44,809 bases of DNA from a virus. The notes below the pieces were generated by a model that was not told the DNA's origin, did no database searches, and saw only the letters and a list, made by a program, of their open reading frames with translations. Shown piece by piece: positions 26,748-34,681 of this stretch (positions within the stretch are counted from its first letter, which is position 1; each line of letters opens with the position of its first letter). The stretch is taken from positions 1 through 44,809 of the IMG/VR virus record IMGVR_UViG_3300025096_003536; one strand, given 5' to 3'. The translations under genes were made by a program, and so were the position numbers.

Positions 26748-27883
26748 TTTTTCATTAGTTTATCACCAATTAGGTGACTTCTTCTTCTATAACTCTCGCT
26801 TAGTGTTTGGGGTTGATTATTAAGATACGGAGAGAGACAAATTAAAAGAATTTCTTCTCCATCCTTGGTCAATTGAGAATAATCAAGAGATTCTTTAAGT
26901 TGGTCCGCGCGACCACCCTTTATATAAAAGCTTTTTAGAACTTCAATTGCATTATCGAAAGCATCTGATAGTGGCTTAAGCCCTTTTTCTTTAAACTCCT
27001 TATTTATTTTTAAAAGGGCTTCTTTGGCCCGCCCCTTTTCCTTTGCGGTCACCCCGAAGCGCCCCACGTCCGCCTCGATTGCCCCATCAACAAACCCATC
27101 TATTCCACGCACGCTGCTGCTTTTATATGCGATAAGCTTTCTAATATACTCTTTTACGTCAAATATATCTGAATCGAGCAGATCAAGGGCTTGTTTCAAA
27201 CTATAACGTTGAAGAGCAGCCTCTTTTCGAGCATCATCTGGCGTTTCCACCGGCTCTGCGCGCCCATCAGTATCAATATCTGGTTCTTTTTCTTCTGGTT
27301 CCGCTTTTATATCTTCAGAACCGAGCGTAAAGTCGTATTCGTCGGCTTCTTCTTCTGGTTCTGGCTTGTTTTCTTCTCCAGGTTGCTCATGTTTGTCGAA
27401 AATGGCCGCATTTGCGTTCAATTGTTGCTCAACATCTTTAACCAGGGCCCTCAAAACGCTTGCGGGGGCCTTATCCCCGTCTATTCGAGGTACTGCGGCT
27501 AGGCTTTGTAGCAGAGATCGCCGCCCTTCTTCTTCGAATTTATACTCTCTTAGTGCTGATATCTCAATTTGACCGGGTGGAATCTTCTTATTTTTAAGAT
27601 AATCCAAGAAAAATTGGTGAATTATCTCTTTAACCTTCTTTGTGTAGCCACTTTGGAGGTCAAATCCCGCTGCCTTTAGTCGATTATTGATCAATTCCGA
27701 AGAAAAGACCTTTCCTGGCTCTTTTTTTACCCGTCCACCGACGTTTAAAGCGTGTGGTTCCCTTTTAACCTTTTCTATTTCCTTACCTAGAGTGGATTTA
27801 CTGGACAGCCCCTCCTCTAAAAGGGCCTTTTTTACCTCCTCCTGGACTATTTTATCTAGTTTTGAGCGCTTAATATGGGTCAT
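26729..27883 (-). CDS. virion-type protein with class B N-terminal tag
   Basis: A 384-residue protein of unknown function starting MTHIKRSKLDKIVQEEV, a class B tag (basic helix ending I-V-Q-E). The middle is a Pro/Glu/Asp-rich linker (about 175-225) between two helical domains. Other tagged proteins in the window are placed with structural-looking genes, so packaging into the head is a fair guess. It starts at ATG 27883, with a CTATTTA motif 53 bases upstream. Confidence 0.62.
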   Translation of the reverse strand: MTHIKRSKLDKIVQEEVKKALLEEGLSSKSTLGKEIEKVKREPHALNVGGRVKKEPGKVFSSELINNRLKAAGFDLQSGYTKKVKEIIHQFFLDYLKNKKIPPGQIEISALREYKFEEEGRRSLLQSLAAVPRIDGDKAPASVLRALVKDVEQQLNANAAIFDKHEQPGEENKPEPEEEADEYDFTLGSEDIKAEPEEKEPDIDTDGRAEPVETPDDARKEAALQRYSLKQALDLLDSDIFDVKEYIRKLIAYKSSSVRGIDGFVDGAIEADVGRFGVTAKEKGRAKEALLKINKEFKEKGLKPLSDAFDNAIEVLKSFYIKGGRADQLKESLDYSQLTKDGEEILLICLSPYLNNQPQTLSESYRRRSHLIGDKLMKKWNLNS

Positions 27884-27943
27884 TTTGGGTCCTCAGAGCC
27901 TCTTTTGGGGGGTATATAGGCCCCTTTTTACCCACTAAATAGC

Positions 27944-28930
27944 TTAAATCTTGGCTTTATCGCCGGAAAAATAGATAGAAATTCCGGTTTTGGAGAGATT
28001 TTGATGAATGAAACCCTGAAAATGACCTTCGGAGCTGAAATTTAGCAAATTTTCGCCAAAAAAGGCCTTCCAAACGTCGATTTCACGCAAAACATCCATT
28101 TTATTGACCACTAGGTGGGTTACACCATTGATTTTAATGGCTTTTTCGACCAAATCCCAGTTAAACCAGTTAATTTGGCGCTTTCTGCCCGTTGTAGCCC
28201 CATATTCTTGCCCAATTTCGCATATTTTCTCGAAAATAGGGTCATTTCCCTGAAAATCCTTCGTTCCAACGTAAGTTTCGTAGGCTTTTGCCACTCCCCA
28301 CACGTTTCTGACGGCTTTTGGGGGTATTCCATTGAGTAAAGCACCTGCAACAGTGCAGTGAGAGGACGTAACATAGGGGTAATCGCCCCAATCTATGTCC
28401 AAACCGAAGCCTTGAGCCCCCTCAAATAGGGCAATTGTGTCTTCCTGGTGCATTTCTTCGAGGAAATCGACCAAAAAAGGCTGTAATTCGGGTACTGATT
28501 CGGCTCGAACACCTGTTCTGGCGTACTTATCGCTGTATGCAGGCCCATTTCCACGCTTCGTGGTGCCTATTTTGGTGTCTGCTTCATCAAAATTGAGGTG
28601 TTCGGGTGTGATAATGTGTGTATTTTTCGCGATTTTTACTAAATTACGGACTTGAAGGCCCTCTGACTCCAATTCTTTGATCTCTTCGAAGAACTTTTGG
28701 GGATTTACGACGCATCCGGGCCCAATAATTGACTTAATTCCGAAAAAAACACCCGCAGGGATGTGATGAGTGACAAATTTCTTTCCATTATGGTAAATTG
28801 TGTGTCCTGCGTTGCCCCCACCGTTATATCTAACGACATGAGTGTACTTTCCTGTGCTACAAAGGTAATGGGTGATCTTTCCCTTACCACAATCTCCGTA
28901 TTGCAAGTCAACAATAACGTCCGCAATCAT
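27944..28930 (-). CDS. purA: short adenylosuccinate synthetase (PurA/PurZ family)
   Basis: A 328-residue enzyme, about 100 shorter than cellular PurA (about 430). It keeps the P-loop-like GDCGKGK (12-18), GGGNAGHT (37-44, catalytic His), TTKRGNGPAYSDKYARTGVR (IMP-binding region), FEGAQGFGLDIDWGDYPYVT and TTGRKRQINW. The canonical motif is GDEGKGK; here the catalytic Asp is kept and Glu becomes Cys. PurA joins aspartate to IMP using GTP. Phage PurZ relatives act on dGMP to make 2-aminoadenine; from memory these change the Asp, so retention favours a PurA-type reaction. ATG follows AGGAGG closely. Confidence 0.87.
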   Translation of the reverse strand: MIADVIVDLQYGDCGKGKITHYLCSTGKYTHVVRYNGGGNAGHTIYHNGKKFVTHHIPAGVFFGIKSIIGPGCVVNPQKFFEEIKELESEGLQVRNLVKIAKNTHIITPEHLNFDEADTKIGTTKRGNGPAYSDKYARTGVRAESVPELQPFLVDFLEEMHQEDTIALFEGAQGFGLDIDWGDYPYVTSSHCTVAGALLNGIPPKAVRNVWGVAKAYETYVGTKDFQGNDPIFEKICEIGQEYGATTGRKRQINWFNWDLVEKAIKINGVTHLVVNKMDVLREIDVWKAFFGENLLNFSSEGHFQGFIHQNLSKTGISIYFSGDKAKI

Positions 28931-28957
28931 AAATCCTCCTATAAAATGGTTTATTAG

Positions 28958-29203
28958 TTAGAAACAGTAACTTTCTTCGAAATTCCATCGACATTCATTG
29001 TATCCGTGACGATCTAGGTCTGAACACCAGACTTCCACGCAATGTCTCGACGCTTTCCACTCACAACACTCTTCGTAATATCGATTCACCCAACAATCTA
29101 TTGGATATTTACCTTTAATTTCGTAACATACGTCATCTTGGTCTTGGGGAACGACTAAACACCCAGAAATTACCAAAAAAAATAAAAATAGTGTTCTTTT
29201 CAC
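28958..29203 (-). CDS. small Cys-rich lipoprotein
   Basis: An 81-residue protein from GTG 29203. The N-terminus VKRTLFLFFLVISGC is a lipoprotein signal with lipobox I-S-G-C. The mature part is about 65 residues with eight further Cys, suggesting four disulfides outside the cytoplasm. No family recognised. It has its own probable promoter and sits behind a terminator, so it is expressed apart from the structural gene upstream. Small phage lipoproteins such as T5 Llp block receptors against superinfection; a similar role is inference here. Confidence 0.72.
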   Translation of the reverse strand: MKRTLFLFFLVISGCLVVPQDQDDVCYEIKGKYPIDCWVNRYYEECCEWKASRHCVEVWCSDLDRHGYNECRWNFEESYCF

Positions 29204-29225
29204 AGCAGTACCTTGTTGTAGGGTC

Positions 29226-29254
29226 AGTATAACGTATTGACGTTGACCTTTAAA
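29226..29254 (-). promoter_or_regulatory. probable promoter of the Cys-rich lipoprotein gene
   Basis: On the minus strand TATACT (29231-29226) lies about 23 bases before the GTG start, with TTTAAA 17 bases further upstream as a poor -35 box. It directly follows the terminator, which supports independent transcription. Confidence 0.45.
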
Positions 29255-29260
29255 CAAAAA

Positions 29261-29282
29261 AAAGCACCCCGAAGGGTGCTTT
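29261..29282 (-). terminator. bidirectional rho-independent terminator
   Basis: AAAGCACCC and GGGTGCTTT form a nine-base stem around a CGAA loop, with A/T runs on both sides, so it can end transcription on either strand. It should stop transcripts of the 29300-29740 gene. Confidence 0.9.
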
Positions 29283-29299
29283 TTTGTTAAGTACTAACT

Positions 29300-29740
29300 T
29301 TAGGTGAGTGGATTCCAGTCACCACCTCCAGGACCATCAAGATACCAAGTGACACCATCACAGAAGATTTCTAATTTTGCGCCCACGCTGGTCGTCCGGT
29401 TGCTGGCGCCTGAATTCGCCTGCACTCCGCTGTGGATACCAACAGCCAGCGGCTGCTCTGCCGGCACCATGCCGGCACTAACCCCAGCCTGCCCTGCGAC
29501 TGTATCGGTTACTTGGTCAACCCTTTCTACCGAGTGAGAGTGGTCAGATGCCAACAAGACTGTACAGAAGAAACCAGTTTCTACAGCAGAAGCAGACGGC
29601 AAAGAACAAGTCAACGCTGAAGTTCCGCTAACAATTAAAAGTTTCCCTGTATCAAACCGATCAAGAACTAAATCGGCATTTACTGCCTGCTGGTGTCTCT
29701 GTGAGACTCCAATTCCCGCAATGTTTACTTGTTGTGCCAT
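29300..29740 (-). CDS. putative small virion protein (Ala/Gly/Ser/Val-rich)
   Basis: A 146-residue protein rich in Ala, Gly, Ser and Val with few charges, beginning MAQQVNIAGIGVSQRHQQAV. SALTCSLPSASAVETGFFCT and the C-terminal KLEIFCDGVTWYLDGPGGGD look like beta-rich repeats as in phage head-decoration or tail proteins; no family is firmly recognised. A CTATTTA motif lies 40 bases upstream and a strong terminator ends it, so it is a single-gene transcript, common for highly expressed virion proteins. Confidence 0.6.
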   Translation of the reverse strand: MAQQVNIAGIGVSQRHQQAVNADLVLDRFDTGKLLIVSGTSALTCSLPSASAVETGFFCTVLLASDHSHSVERVDQVTDTVAGQAGVSAGMVPAEQPLAVGIHSGVQANSGASNRTTSVGAKLEIFCDGVTWYLDGPGGGDWNPLT

Positions 29741-29779
29741 CTTTTATTAAATCTCCTTGTGAATCTTAAATTCTAAACT

Positions 29780-29786
29780 TAAATAG
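29780..29786 (-). promoter_or_regulatory. CTATTTA motif, upstream of the 29740 gene
   Basis: Minus-strand ATACTATTTAAG, 40 bases before the start codon. A second copy is at 29854-29860. One of about ten similar sites in the right half of the window. Confidence 0.35.
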
Positions 29787-29789
29787 TAT

Positions 29790-29874
29790 CTAAACTGGGA
29801 AATCGGTTAAATCAATAAATTGTTTTTGATTATATGCCGTGTTTCCCTGCAAATAAATAGTATCTTGAACCCAT
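29790..29874 (-). pseudogene. possible tiny frameshifted gene
   Basis: ATG at 29874 follows AAGGAG well but its frame stops after 14 codons. One base away, a frame reads VQDTIYLQGNTAYNQKQF and ends PV-TAG at 29792-29790. Removing one G of ATGGG would join them into a 27-residue protein. It could be a degraded gene, a sequencing error or chance. Confidence 0.25.
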
Positions 29875-29883
29875 AATCACTCC

Positions 29884-30129
29884 TTAAACAGTAAGATTTT
29901 TTTGTCCCTTCCAAAAATCCCTCATCCATACGACCTGAAGAACATGAAGAGCATTTTCTCCCCCCTCGTATGGCAGTAAAATTATTAAATGTTCTGGAAA
30001 ACTTTTTATGTTGGCCGCAACGAATTCATTATAGGTTTTGAATTTTTTTGGATCAAGATAATCGTCGTCTGCGTCAATATCGAGAAAATCTAAATGACTA
30101 TTTACGGCCTCTCTTTTCTTATCCATCAT
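29884..30129 (-). CDS. unknown 81-residue protein
   Basis: No family recognised. An acidic N-terminal half (DIDADDDYLDPKKFK) is followed by a hydrophobic core (EHLIILLPYEGGENAL). It has ATG-ATG at the start. It is supported by gene density and orientation only. Confidence 0.5.
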   Translation of the reverse strand: MMDKKREAVNSHLDFLDIDADDDYLDPKKFKTYNEFVAANIKSFPEHLIILLPYEGGENALHVLQVVWMRDFWKGQKNLTV

Positions 30130-30153
30130 AATAACTATGCTTCACTTTTTTTA

Positions 30154-30375
30154 TCACGGAATTATCTTCCACAATGCAGTTTCATCTTCCCCGCAAAACC
30201 ACCCAAGCTCAAAATGTAGATAACTAACGAACAGTTCTTGTCTAAACCAATAAATTTCTATGTAACGATCTGCTTCTTCTCGGTTTTTAATTTTTGTGAC
30301 GATACCGATATCGGCTTTTTCAAAGAAGACCCCCTCTCTCTGAACGATCAAAGCGCCGACTCTGATATTCTCCAT
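30154..30375 (-). CDS. small predicted beta-barrel protein (VGALIV...GIV type)
   Basis: A 73-residue protein beginning MENIRVGALIVQREGVFFE. The pattern V-G-x-L-I-V, then D-I-G-I-V-T-K-I, then aromatic strands, resembles the four plus-strand paralogues at 37.9-38.8 kb and the 31483 gene. I group them as SH3/KOW-like small barrels by eye. Function unknown. Confidence 0.55.
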   Translation of the reverse strand: MENIRVGALIVQREGVFFEKADIGIVTKIKNREEADRYIEIYWFRQELFVSYLHFELGWFCGEDETALWKIIP

Positions 30376-30378
30376 ACA

Positions 30379-30945
30379 TTAGATTTTTATTTTTGTCAAA
30401 CCTTCTTTCTTCTCTGTTATATCGATACCGAACATTTCTTTCACCTCATCGTCGGTGAGGATCACCTCTAATTCTTCTTTGATGAGTTGTCGGAGATAAG
30501 ATTGGGTGATAATTTTATTTTCTTTTTTTAGTCTCGGAACAACCGCAGTAGTTCCCCCTAGAGAATGCGCCGACTGCGTCCTTGCATAGGGGTCAACTTC
30601 ATCATGTTCGTCAGGAACGCGCTTGCCAAGTGCCTTTAATGCTGGGGGCATCAGTTTGCCTTTCGCTGCTAAGGCTTTTTCGCCTGCTTGTGCGGGATCC
30701 AACTCAGTCCCGGCAAAACTTTGCCTTTCTCTCGTAGCTACGGCTCTCAAGAGTGATTGAAGTTCATTCCTCTGTTCCCGACTCAGTCTTTCGCCCGCCT
30801 TCTTCGCTGTTCGGAGATCACTAAATCGATCAAATTCTTCATCGGTAAGAAATTCCTGTGCCTTATAATGAATATCGAGAATCTCTCGGGCATTCTCTTT
30901 CAGCTGCTTTCTCACCATCTCTTCTAATGTTTCTCTGGTCATCAT
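30379..30945 (-). CDS. unknown helical protein with internal class B tag
   Basis: A 188-residue, mostly helical, charged protein. The N-terminus MTRETLEEMVRKQLKE is tag-like. Near residues 145-160, IITQSYLRQLIKEELEVIL is a clear class B tag placed internally, as if a tagged gene had fused in frame to a preceding one. The stop of the upstream gene abuts the ATG-ATG start. Function unknown. Confidence 0.58.
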   Translation of the reverse strand: MMTRETLEEMVRKQLKENAREILDIHYKAQEFLTDEEFDRFSDLRTAKKAGERLSREQRNELQSLLRAVATRERQSFAGTELDPAQAGEKALAAKGKLMPPALKALGKRVPDEHDEVDPYARTQSAHSLGGTTAVVPRLKKENKIITQSYLRQLIKEELEVILTDDEVKEMFGIDITEKKEGLTKIKI

Positions 30946-30946
30946 T

Positions 30947-31426
30947 TTATATCTTGGCCCCCATTTTTCTCAAAATACCGGCTAATATTTCTCTAAGGGT
31001 TTCATTGCTTTTTTCAAGCTCCTCCACCCTGGATAAAACATCATTTAATATAGCCGCTGTGCTTCTTTCTATTCCGGATTGCTTTTCTGTGGGGGCCCTC
31101 CCCCTGGGAATGGCTGGCGCGCCCTCTGGAGTGGTTGCGTCTACCGGCCCCTCTTCGAGGCGTGGATGAATTAAATTTAAATAAGGTGTTTCTTCATCCG
31201 GCTCTCCGGTTTTCTGACTATAGTCCATAGTCCCTTGCTGCCCTCGTCGAAACGCAGCCGACGTTGCAAGGGAAAGAGCTTCCTCCTTCGATAGTGAGGG
31301 ATCACCCCTCATCAATCTTGCTGCGATTTCTTCGACCTCTTGTTCGCCGGCCTCTCTGAGCAGCCCACTCAACTCTTCTTCAATAATTTTTAAAAGTTTA
31401 GTCTTGGGGAGTTTTTGAATTTTCAT
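30947..31426 (-). CDS. virion-type protein with class B tag
   Basis: A 159-residue protein starting MKIQKLPKTKLLKIIEEEL, a class B tag ending I-I-E-E. The middle is Pro/Gly/Glu-rich and the C-terminus (SRVEELEKSNETLREILAGI) is a probable coiled coil. A CTATTTA motif is 33 bases upstream. Function unknown; packaged-protein role inferred from the tag. Confidence 0.6.
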   Translation of the reverse strand: MKIQKLPKTKLLKIIEEELSGLLREAGEQEVEEIAARLMRGDPSLSKEEALSLATSAAFRRGQQGTMDYSQKTGEPDEETPYLNLIHPRLEEGPVDATTPEGAPAIPRGRAPTEKQSGIERSTAAILNDVLSRVEELEKSNETLREILAGILRKMGAKI

Positions 31427-31458
31427 TTTTTAGCTTCAACCACTTATTCGCGATATCA

Positions 31459-31465
31459 TAAATAG
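31459..31465 (-). promoter_or_regulatory. CTATTTA motif, upstream of the 31426 gene
   Basis: Minus-strand GAACTATTTATGATATC, 33 bases before the start. Confidence 0.4.
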
Positions 31466-31482
31466 TTCAGCGATAATGAATT

Positions 31483-31722
31483 TTATTTTTTAAATCTGCC
31501 GGGTTCTTTGGGCTTGTGGATTTCGCTTTCGATGAGAGAAAGTTCATCTGCGTGAACCATCTGAACCCACGGTTTTGCCTCATACGTGGTGCCCATACAA
31601 AAGATTACATAATACCAATTTTTTTTATTAGGAATATCAGACGGCATCAAGATAACCCCCTCCTCGGCGACACACTTCTTTAAACGAACATGATCTCCGG
31701 CCCTGAAGATTTTTTCTACCAT
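31483..31722 (-). CDS. small predicted beta-barrel protein
   Basis: A 79-residue protein. FRAGDHVRLKKCVAEEGVIL followed by YYVIFCMGTTYEAKPWVQMV and ADELSLIE fits the small SH3/KOW-like pattern (G-D-x-V, then aromatic strands, then an acidic L-x-x-I-E end). A CTATTTA motif ends only nine bases before the ATG, so the leader would be very short if that is the promoter. Function unknown. Confidence 0.58.
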   Translation of the reverse strand: MVEKIFRAGDHVRLKKCVAEEGVILMPSDIPNKKNWYYVIFCMGTTYEAKPWVQMVHADELSLIESEIHKPKEPGRFKK

Positions 31723-31746
31723 CCTAGTGTTAAATAGATCAACTTT

Positions 31747-32898
31747 TTAGTTAAGACCACTCATAGAGAGGATTGCGATGAGACCAGGAACATTCTTTCG
31801 TATATAGATACCAGAGAAAAGAGTTTCCGTGCGGCCCCCCACATAAGAGATGGCAGCATCAAGGTGTTTGCTTACTTCTGGGTCGTTCGCCATTTCAGGT
31901 GAAATTACGAAGAGCATTGTCCCAGTTTTTGGCTTGCCGGAAGGTTTTGAACAAGGGGACTTCTTCAAACAGTTTTGAAATATTGTTGCTCCAAGGTTTC
32001 CAACTCTTGGATTAGGAATAACTGTGGAGCCAATAAAAGTTCTTTTCGGAGTTCGCAAACACCTTTCAAGATCCTTCGAGTCAAAGGACTGGATTGGAGA
32101 CTGTTCACTAGCAAGCTTTAAAATTTGATGAAATAACTTTGCGAAAGCTCTGTTGGCGGTCGGGAGAAGATCAAGCACACCAACCTTCCCGCGAAGGAAC
32201 TGCATTTGTCTTTCGTTGTCGAGAATAATGTGTGGATATTTAATAATATCATTAACGAGAGATAAAGCATTTTTATTAATTGTTGAGTTCAAGCTTTCTT
32301 GAGCTGAGGGCCAAGTAACAATATATACAACATCTCCTTCGCCTTGAACAGATTGTAAATAGCGGTGAAAAACATTGTGGAGAACGGGACAGGAAGAGCC
32401 AGTTCCACCCCCACCACCAGCAAGAACAAAAATCCAATCCACCTTTCCAAGCTTCGTTCGGAGAGCATCTTCGACCACGGCACTGTTGCTTTGGAGCACG
32501 CTCTTACCAAAAGAAATATTCTTTGCAACCCCGTCAGCATCGGGAATTAGAATAATATGTTTAGGATCGACGCCTTCGGGTTGATCCTTCAGGGTCGTGT
32601 TAATCAAAAGTGTTTTGTTGAACCCGAGATCAAGAAAAGCCTTTGCAAGCTTACCTCCGCCTCCACCAAACCCAATAAAAGCACAATTTAAAGCAGAGAT
32701 AGCCGTGTTGTCGGGCAGCTGCTCCTCATGAGCCACATCTGCTTCGACATCATAGTGTTCTACAAAATCAAAATCGTCATTGGCTGAATCGTATTCATCT
32801 TCCTCTTCCTGAAATTCAGCAAAAACATCTTCTGCAACGGGTGGCGCTATTCCAATCGGAGGTTTCTCAACTTCGTTATTATCATTTTCTTCAGTCAT
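31747..32898 (-). CDS. tubulin/FtsZ-superfamily GTPase
   Basis: A 383-residue protein. After an acidic N-terminal extension (1-65), CAFIGFGGGGGKLAKAFLDL (73-92) starts the Rossmann-like GTPase, and GGGGGTGSS (161-169) is the tubulin signature G-G-G-T-G-S/T. NKNALSLVNDII may hold the nucleotide-contacting Asn. The C-terminal half is short and lacks an obvious FtsZ tail. Some jumbo phages encode tubulins (PhuZ) that centre replication compartments; this divergent member may form filaments, but polymerisation cannot be read from sequence. A CTATTTA motif lies 38 bases upstream. Confidence 0.86.
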   Translation of the reverse strand: MTEENDNNEVEKPPIGIAPPVAEDVFAEFQEEEDEYDSANDDFDFVEHYDVEADVAHEEQLPDNTAISALNCAFIGFGGGGGKLAKAFLDLGFNKTLLINTTLKDQPEGVDPKHIILIPDADGVAKNISFGKSVLQSNSAVVEDALRTKLGKVDWIFVLAGGGGGTGSSCPVLHNVFHRYLQSVQGEGDVVYIVTWPSAQESLNSTINKNALSLVNDIIKYPHIILDNERQMQFLRGKVGVLDLLPTANRAFAKLFHQILKLASEQSPIQSFDSKDLERCLRTPKRTFIGSTVIPNPRVGNLGATIFQNCLKKSPCSKPSGKPKTGTMLFVISPEMANDPEVSKHLDAAISYVGGRTETLFSGIYIRKNVPGLIAILSMSGLN

Positions 32899-32906
32899 TT
32901 TTTTCC

Positions 32907-33131
32907 CTAAGCTTCGACTATTTTATCGTTCATTATAAATAGTGTCTTTGTTACTTTAACTATTTTACCATCGGACATGTAAAAGATCATATCCTCTTCT
33001 TCAAAATCAACCGCAACGATTTCATCTTCAGAATATCCCATCGCAACAACTTGTCCGACAAAGGATTCCACATACATTTGAAAGGCAGCTTCAACCCCTT
33101 CGATAGAAATTTTATATTCTTCACTTGGCAT
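32907..33131 (-). CDS. unknown 74-residue acidic protein
   Basis: ATG at 33131 (MPSEEYKISIEGVEAAFQMY) overlaps the end of the nucleotidyltransferase gene by 11 bases, so I prefer it to a long upstream extension into that gene. Acidic, with aromatic residues; no family recognised. Its last codons carry the CTATTTA motif used by the tubulin gene. Confidence 0.55.
   Translation of the reverse strand: MPSEEYKISIEGVEAAFQMYVESFVGQVVAMGYSEDEIVAVDFEEEDMIFYMSDGKIVKVTKTLFIMNDKIVEA
32936..32942 (-). promoter_or_regulatory. CTATTTA motif, upstream of the tubulin-like gene
   Basis: Minus-strand ACACTATTTATAATGAA inside the 3' end of the previous gene, 38 bases before the start. Confidence 0.35.
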
Positions 33132-34377
33132 GCTTGAAATATTGTACTTGTTTTTCTCGATCTTGTGCACCCTTTTTTGAGGAATAACAGCCAAGCTTTT
33201 TTCTCTTTCCGTTGGTCTTCGATTTAGAATAAAGACACCACTTTGAGCCCACCTTTCGAATGGTCTCGGATACTGTCTCATTTTCATTTTCATCAAGGGT
33301 TAGTGCTTGATTTTCTACCGTTTCACCGCTCCGTTCTTCTTCCACGATGTTCGATGCGTCTGCGATCTTGGGATTGGTTTGTCGGCAAATATATTGCCCC
33401 GTGAGATTAAGTCTTTCTTTATTCTCGATCCAATAATCTTCAAGGACTCTGGGGATATATCCGCAATGGACCATCTCTCCTGTTTCTTCGTCTTCTACTT
33501 TGGTGCTCTTGGTGAAATTGAGAATTTTTAAATAAGCATCGATGGCTCTGTTTTTATCTTCCTCGGAAAGATTGTTGGTCATCCAATTGTAAATTGACGA
33601 AAAGTTCTTTAAATTAGAGGGGTTTACCTTCACGCTGTACAGGCCCCCCAAAAGCTTGCGGGCTTCTTTCGGTGTTGAGGCAACAATCTCACCGGTTGCT
33701 TTATCGGTCACGCCGGCAGTGTGACTGAAGCTGTGGTCTTTGACCAAAAACAGCGACAGCAATAATTGAGTCCGGTGGAGACCTTTGATGTATTCCTCAT
33801 CTTTTGGGACGACATCAGAAAAATAAGAAAAAGTTAACCACTCCAAGTTTCCAACCATCCAGTCAATCTGGATTCCAATCTCTTGTTGTTCTCCCGCTTC
33901 ATTAAACTGGGGGAAGCTTGTGAAGAGGTTCCCAGGTCTGATCTTTTTTAGATCAGCTTCAATCAAGTTAGAGTTGGCATTGATGTGGTTTGCGATCTCT
34001 GTAAGAAAGGCACGCCATCCAAGTTGAGCATCTGTTGCTGTACGCGCACGCTTTTTATATTTAAGAAAGGTTTCACGCCACACATCAGCATCAACGTTCC
34101 AACTTTCAAGCTCATCCGCATTGATCTCTCCATCTCCAAACATAACTTTAAGATCGAGGGCGAGATCAATATCTCCCGATACGTCCTTCTTACCAACGGA
34201 GCCAACCGGTTCAAAAGAATCAAACACCCCAGCGTGTTGTGGGAACAGGCGACCAAGCTCTTCATAATATTTATTTAAGGTTGGCTCAATAAATTCTCTG
34301 GGGATGTCGTCGGTCCCAGCAAAGATGTTGCCGCCCTCTTGAAGATATTTACGCCAATTTTCCATTATCAGTTTCAT
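33121..34377 (-). CDS. nucleotidyltransferase-fold protein with class A capsid-type tag
   Basis: A 418-residue protein. The N-terminus MKLIMENWRKYLQEGG is a class A tag ending L-Q-E. PVGSVGKKDVSGDIDLALDL (about 57-76) is a polymerase-beta-type nucleotidyltransferase core (G-S-x-x-K, then D-x-D), with IGIQIDWMV offering the third Asp. The C-terminus GSKWCLYSKSKTNGKRKKLG, ending QVQYFKH, is a small domain often seen on phage proteins. It may modify RNA, tRNA or protein by adding nucleotides. A packaged transferase delivered with DNA is an attractive hypothesis. Confidence 0.72.
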   Translation of the reverse strand: MKLIMENWRKYLQEGGNIFAGTDDIPREFIEPTLNKYYEELGRLFPQHAGVFDSFEPVGSVGKKDVSGDIDLALDLKVMFGDGEINADELESWNVDADVWRETFLKYKKRARTATDAQLGWRAFLTEIANHINANSNLIEADLKKIRPGNLFTSFPQFNEAGEQQEIGIQIDWMVGNLEWLTFSYFSDVVPKDEEYIKGLHRTQLLLSLFLVKDHSFSHTAGVTDKATGEIVASTPKEARKLLGGLYSVKVNPSNLKNFSSIYNWMTNNLSEEDKNRAIDAYLKILNFTKSTKVEDEETGEMVHCGYIPRVLEDYWIENKERLNLTGQYICRQTNPKIADASNIVEEERSGETVENQALTLDENENETVSETIRKVGSKWCLYSKSKTNGKRKKLGCYSSKKGAQDREKQVQYFKHAK

Positions 34378-34652
34378 TATTTTAAAGTCTTAATAAATTT
34401 TGGCAATTGTTGATAAACTTTTGTTAAAACAATTTTTGCGCCCGGGAGGGCACCTCCGTGTTTAATGATCGCCGCAACCAATTGCTCATATTCTTGTCTG
34501 TTATCAATGGCGGAGATATAACTTAAAACCCTCGCTACATCCGATTTCTTTTTCTCTTCTGGTTCCACCCCTGGTTGTTCTTCGGGTGTTCCTCCCTGAT
34601 CTTGTAACTCTTCTTTGATGATCTTAATAAGTCTTTCTCTCGTGATCTTCAT
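34377..34652 (-). CDS. class B tagged small protein
   Basis: A 91-residue protein starting MKITRERLIKIIKEELQDQG at ATG 34652, behind GGAGG with eight-base spacing; the tag ends I-K-E-E. A Pro/Glu linker is followed by a helical domain (VLSYISAIDNRQEYEQLVAA). Function unknown. Its stop overlaps the next ATG. Confidence 0.62.
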   Translation of the reverse strand: MKITRERLIKIIKEELQDQGGTPEEQPGVEPEEKKKSDVARVLSYISAIDNRQEYEQLVAAIIKHGGALPGAKIVLTKVYQQLPKFIKTLK

Positions 34653-34681
34653 TCCCTTGTCCTCCGTTTGAATCTCATTCA

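Noticed and set aside
27944-28930. Firm assignment as PurZ (2-aminoadenine pathway)
   Set aside because: The catalytic Asp is kept and no partner genes are seen; I report it only as an open possibility.
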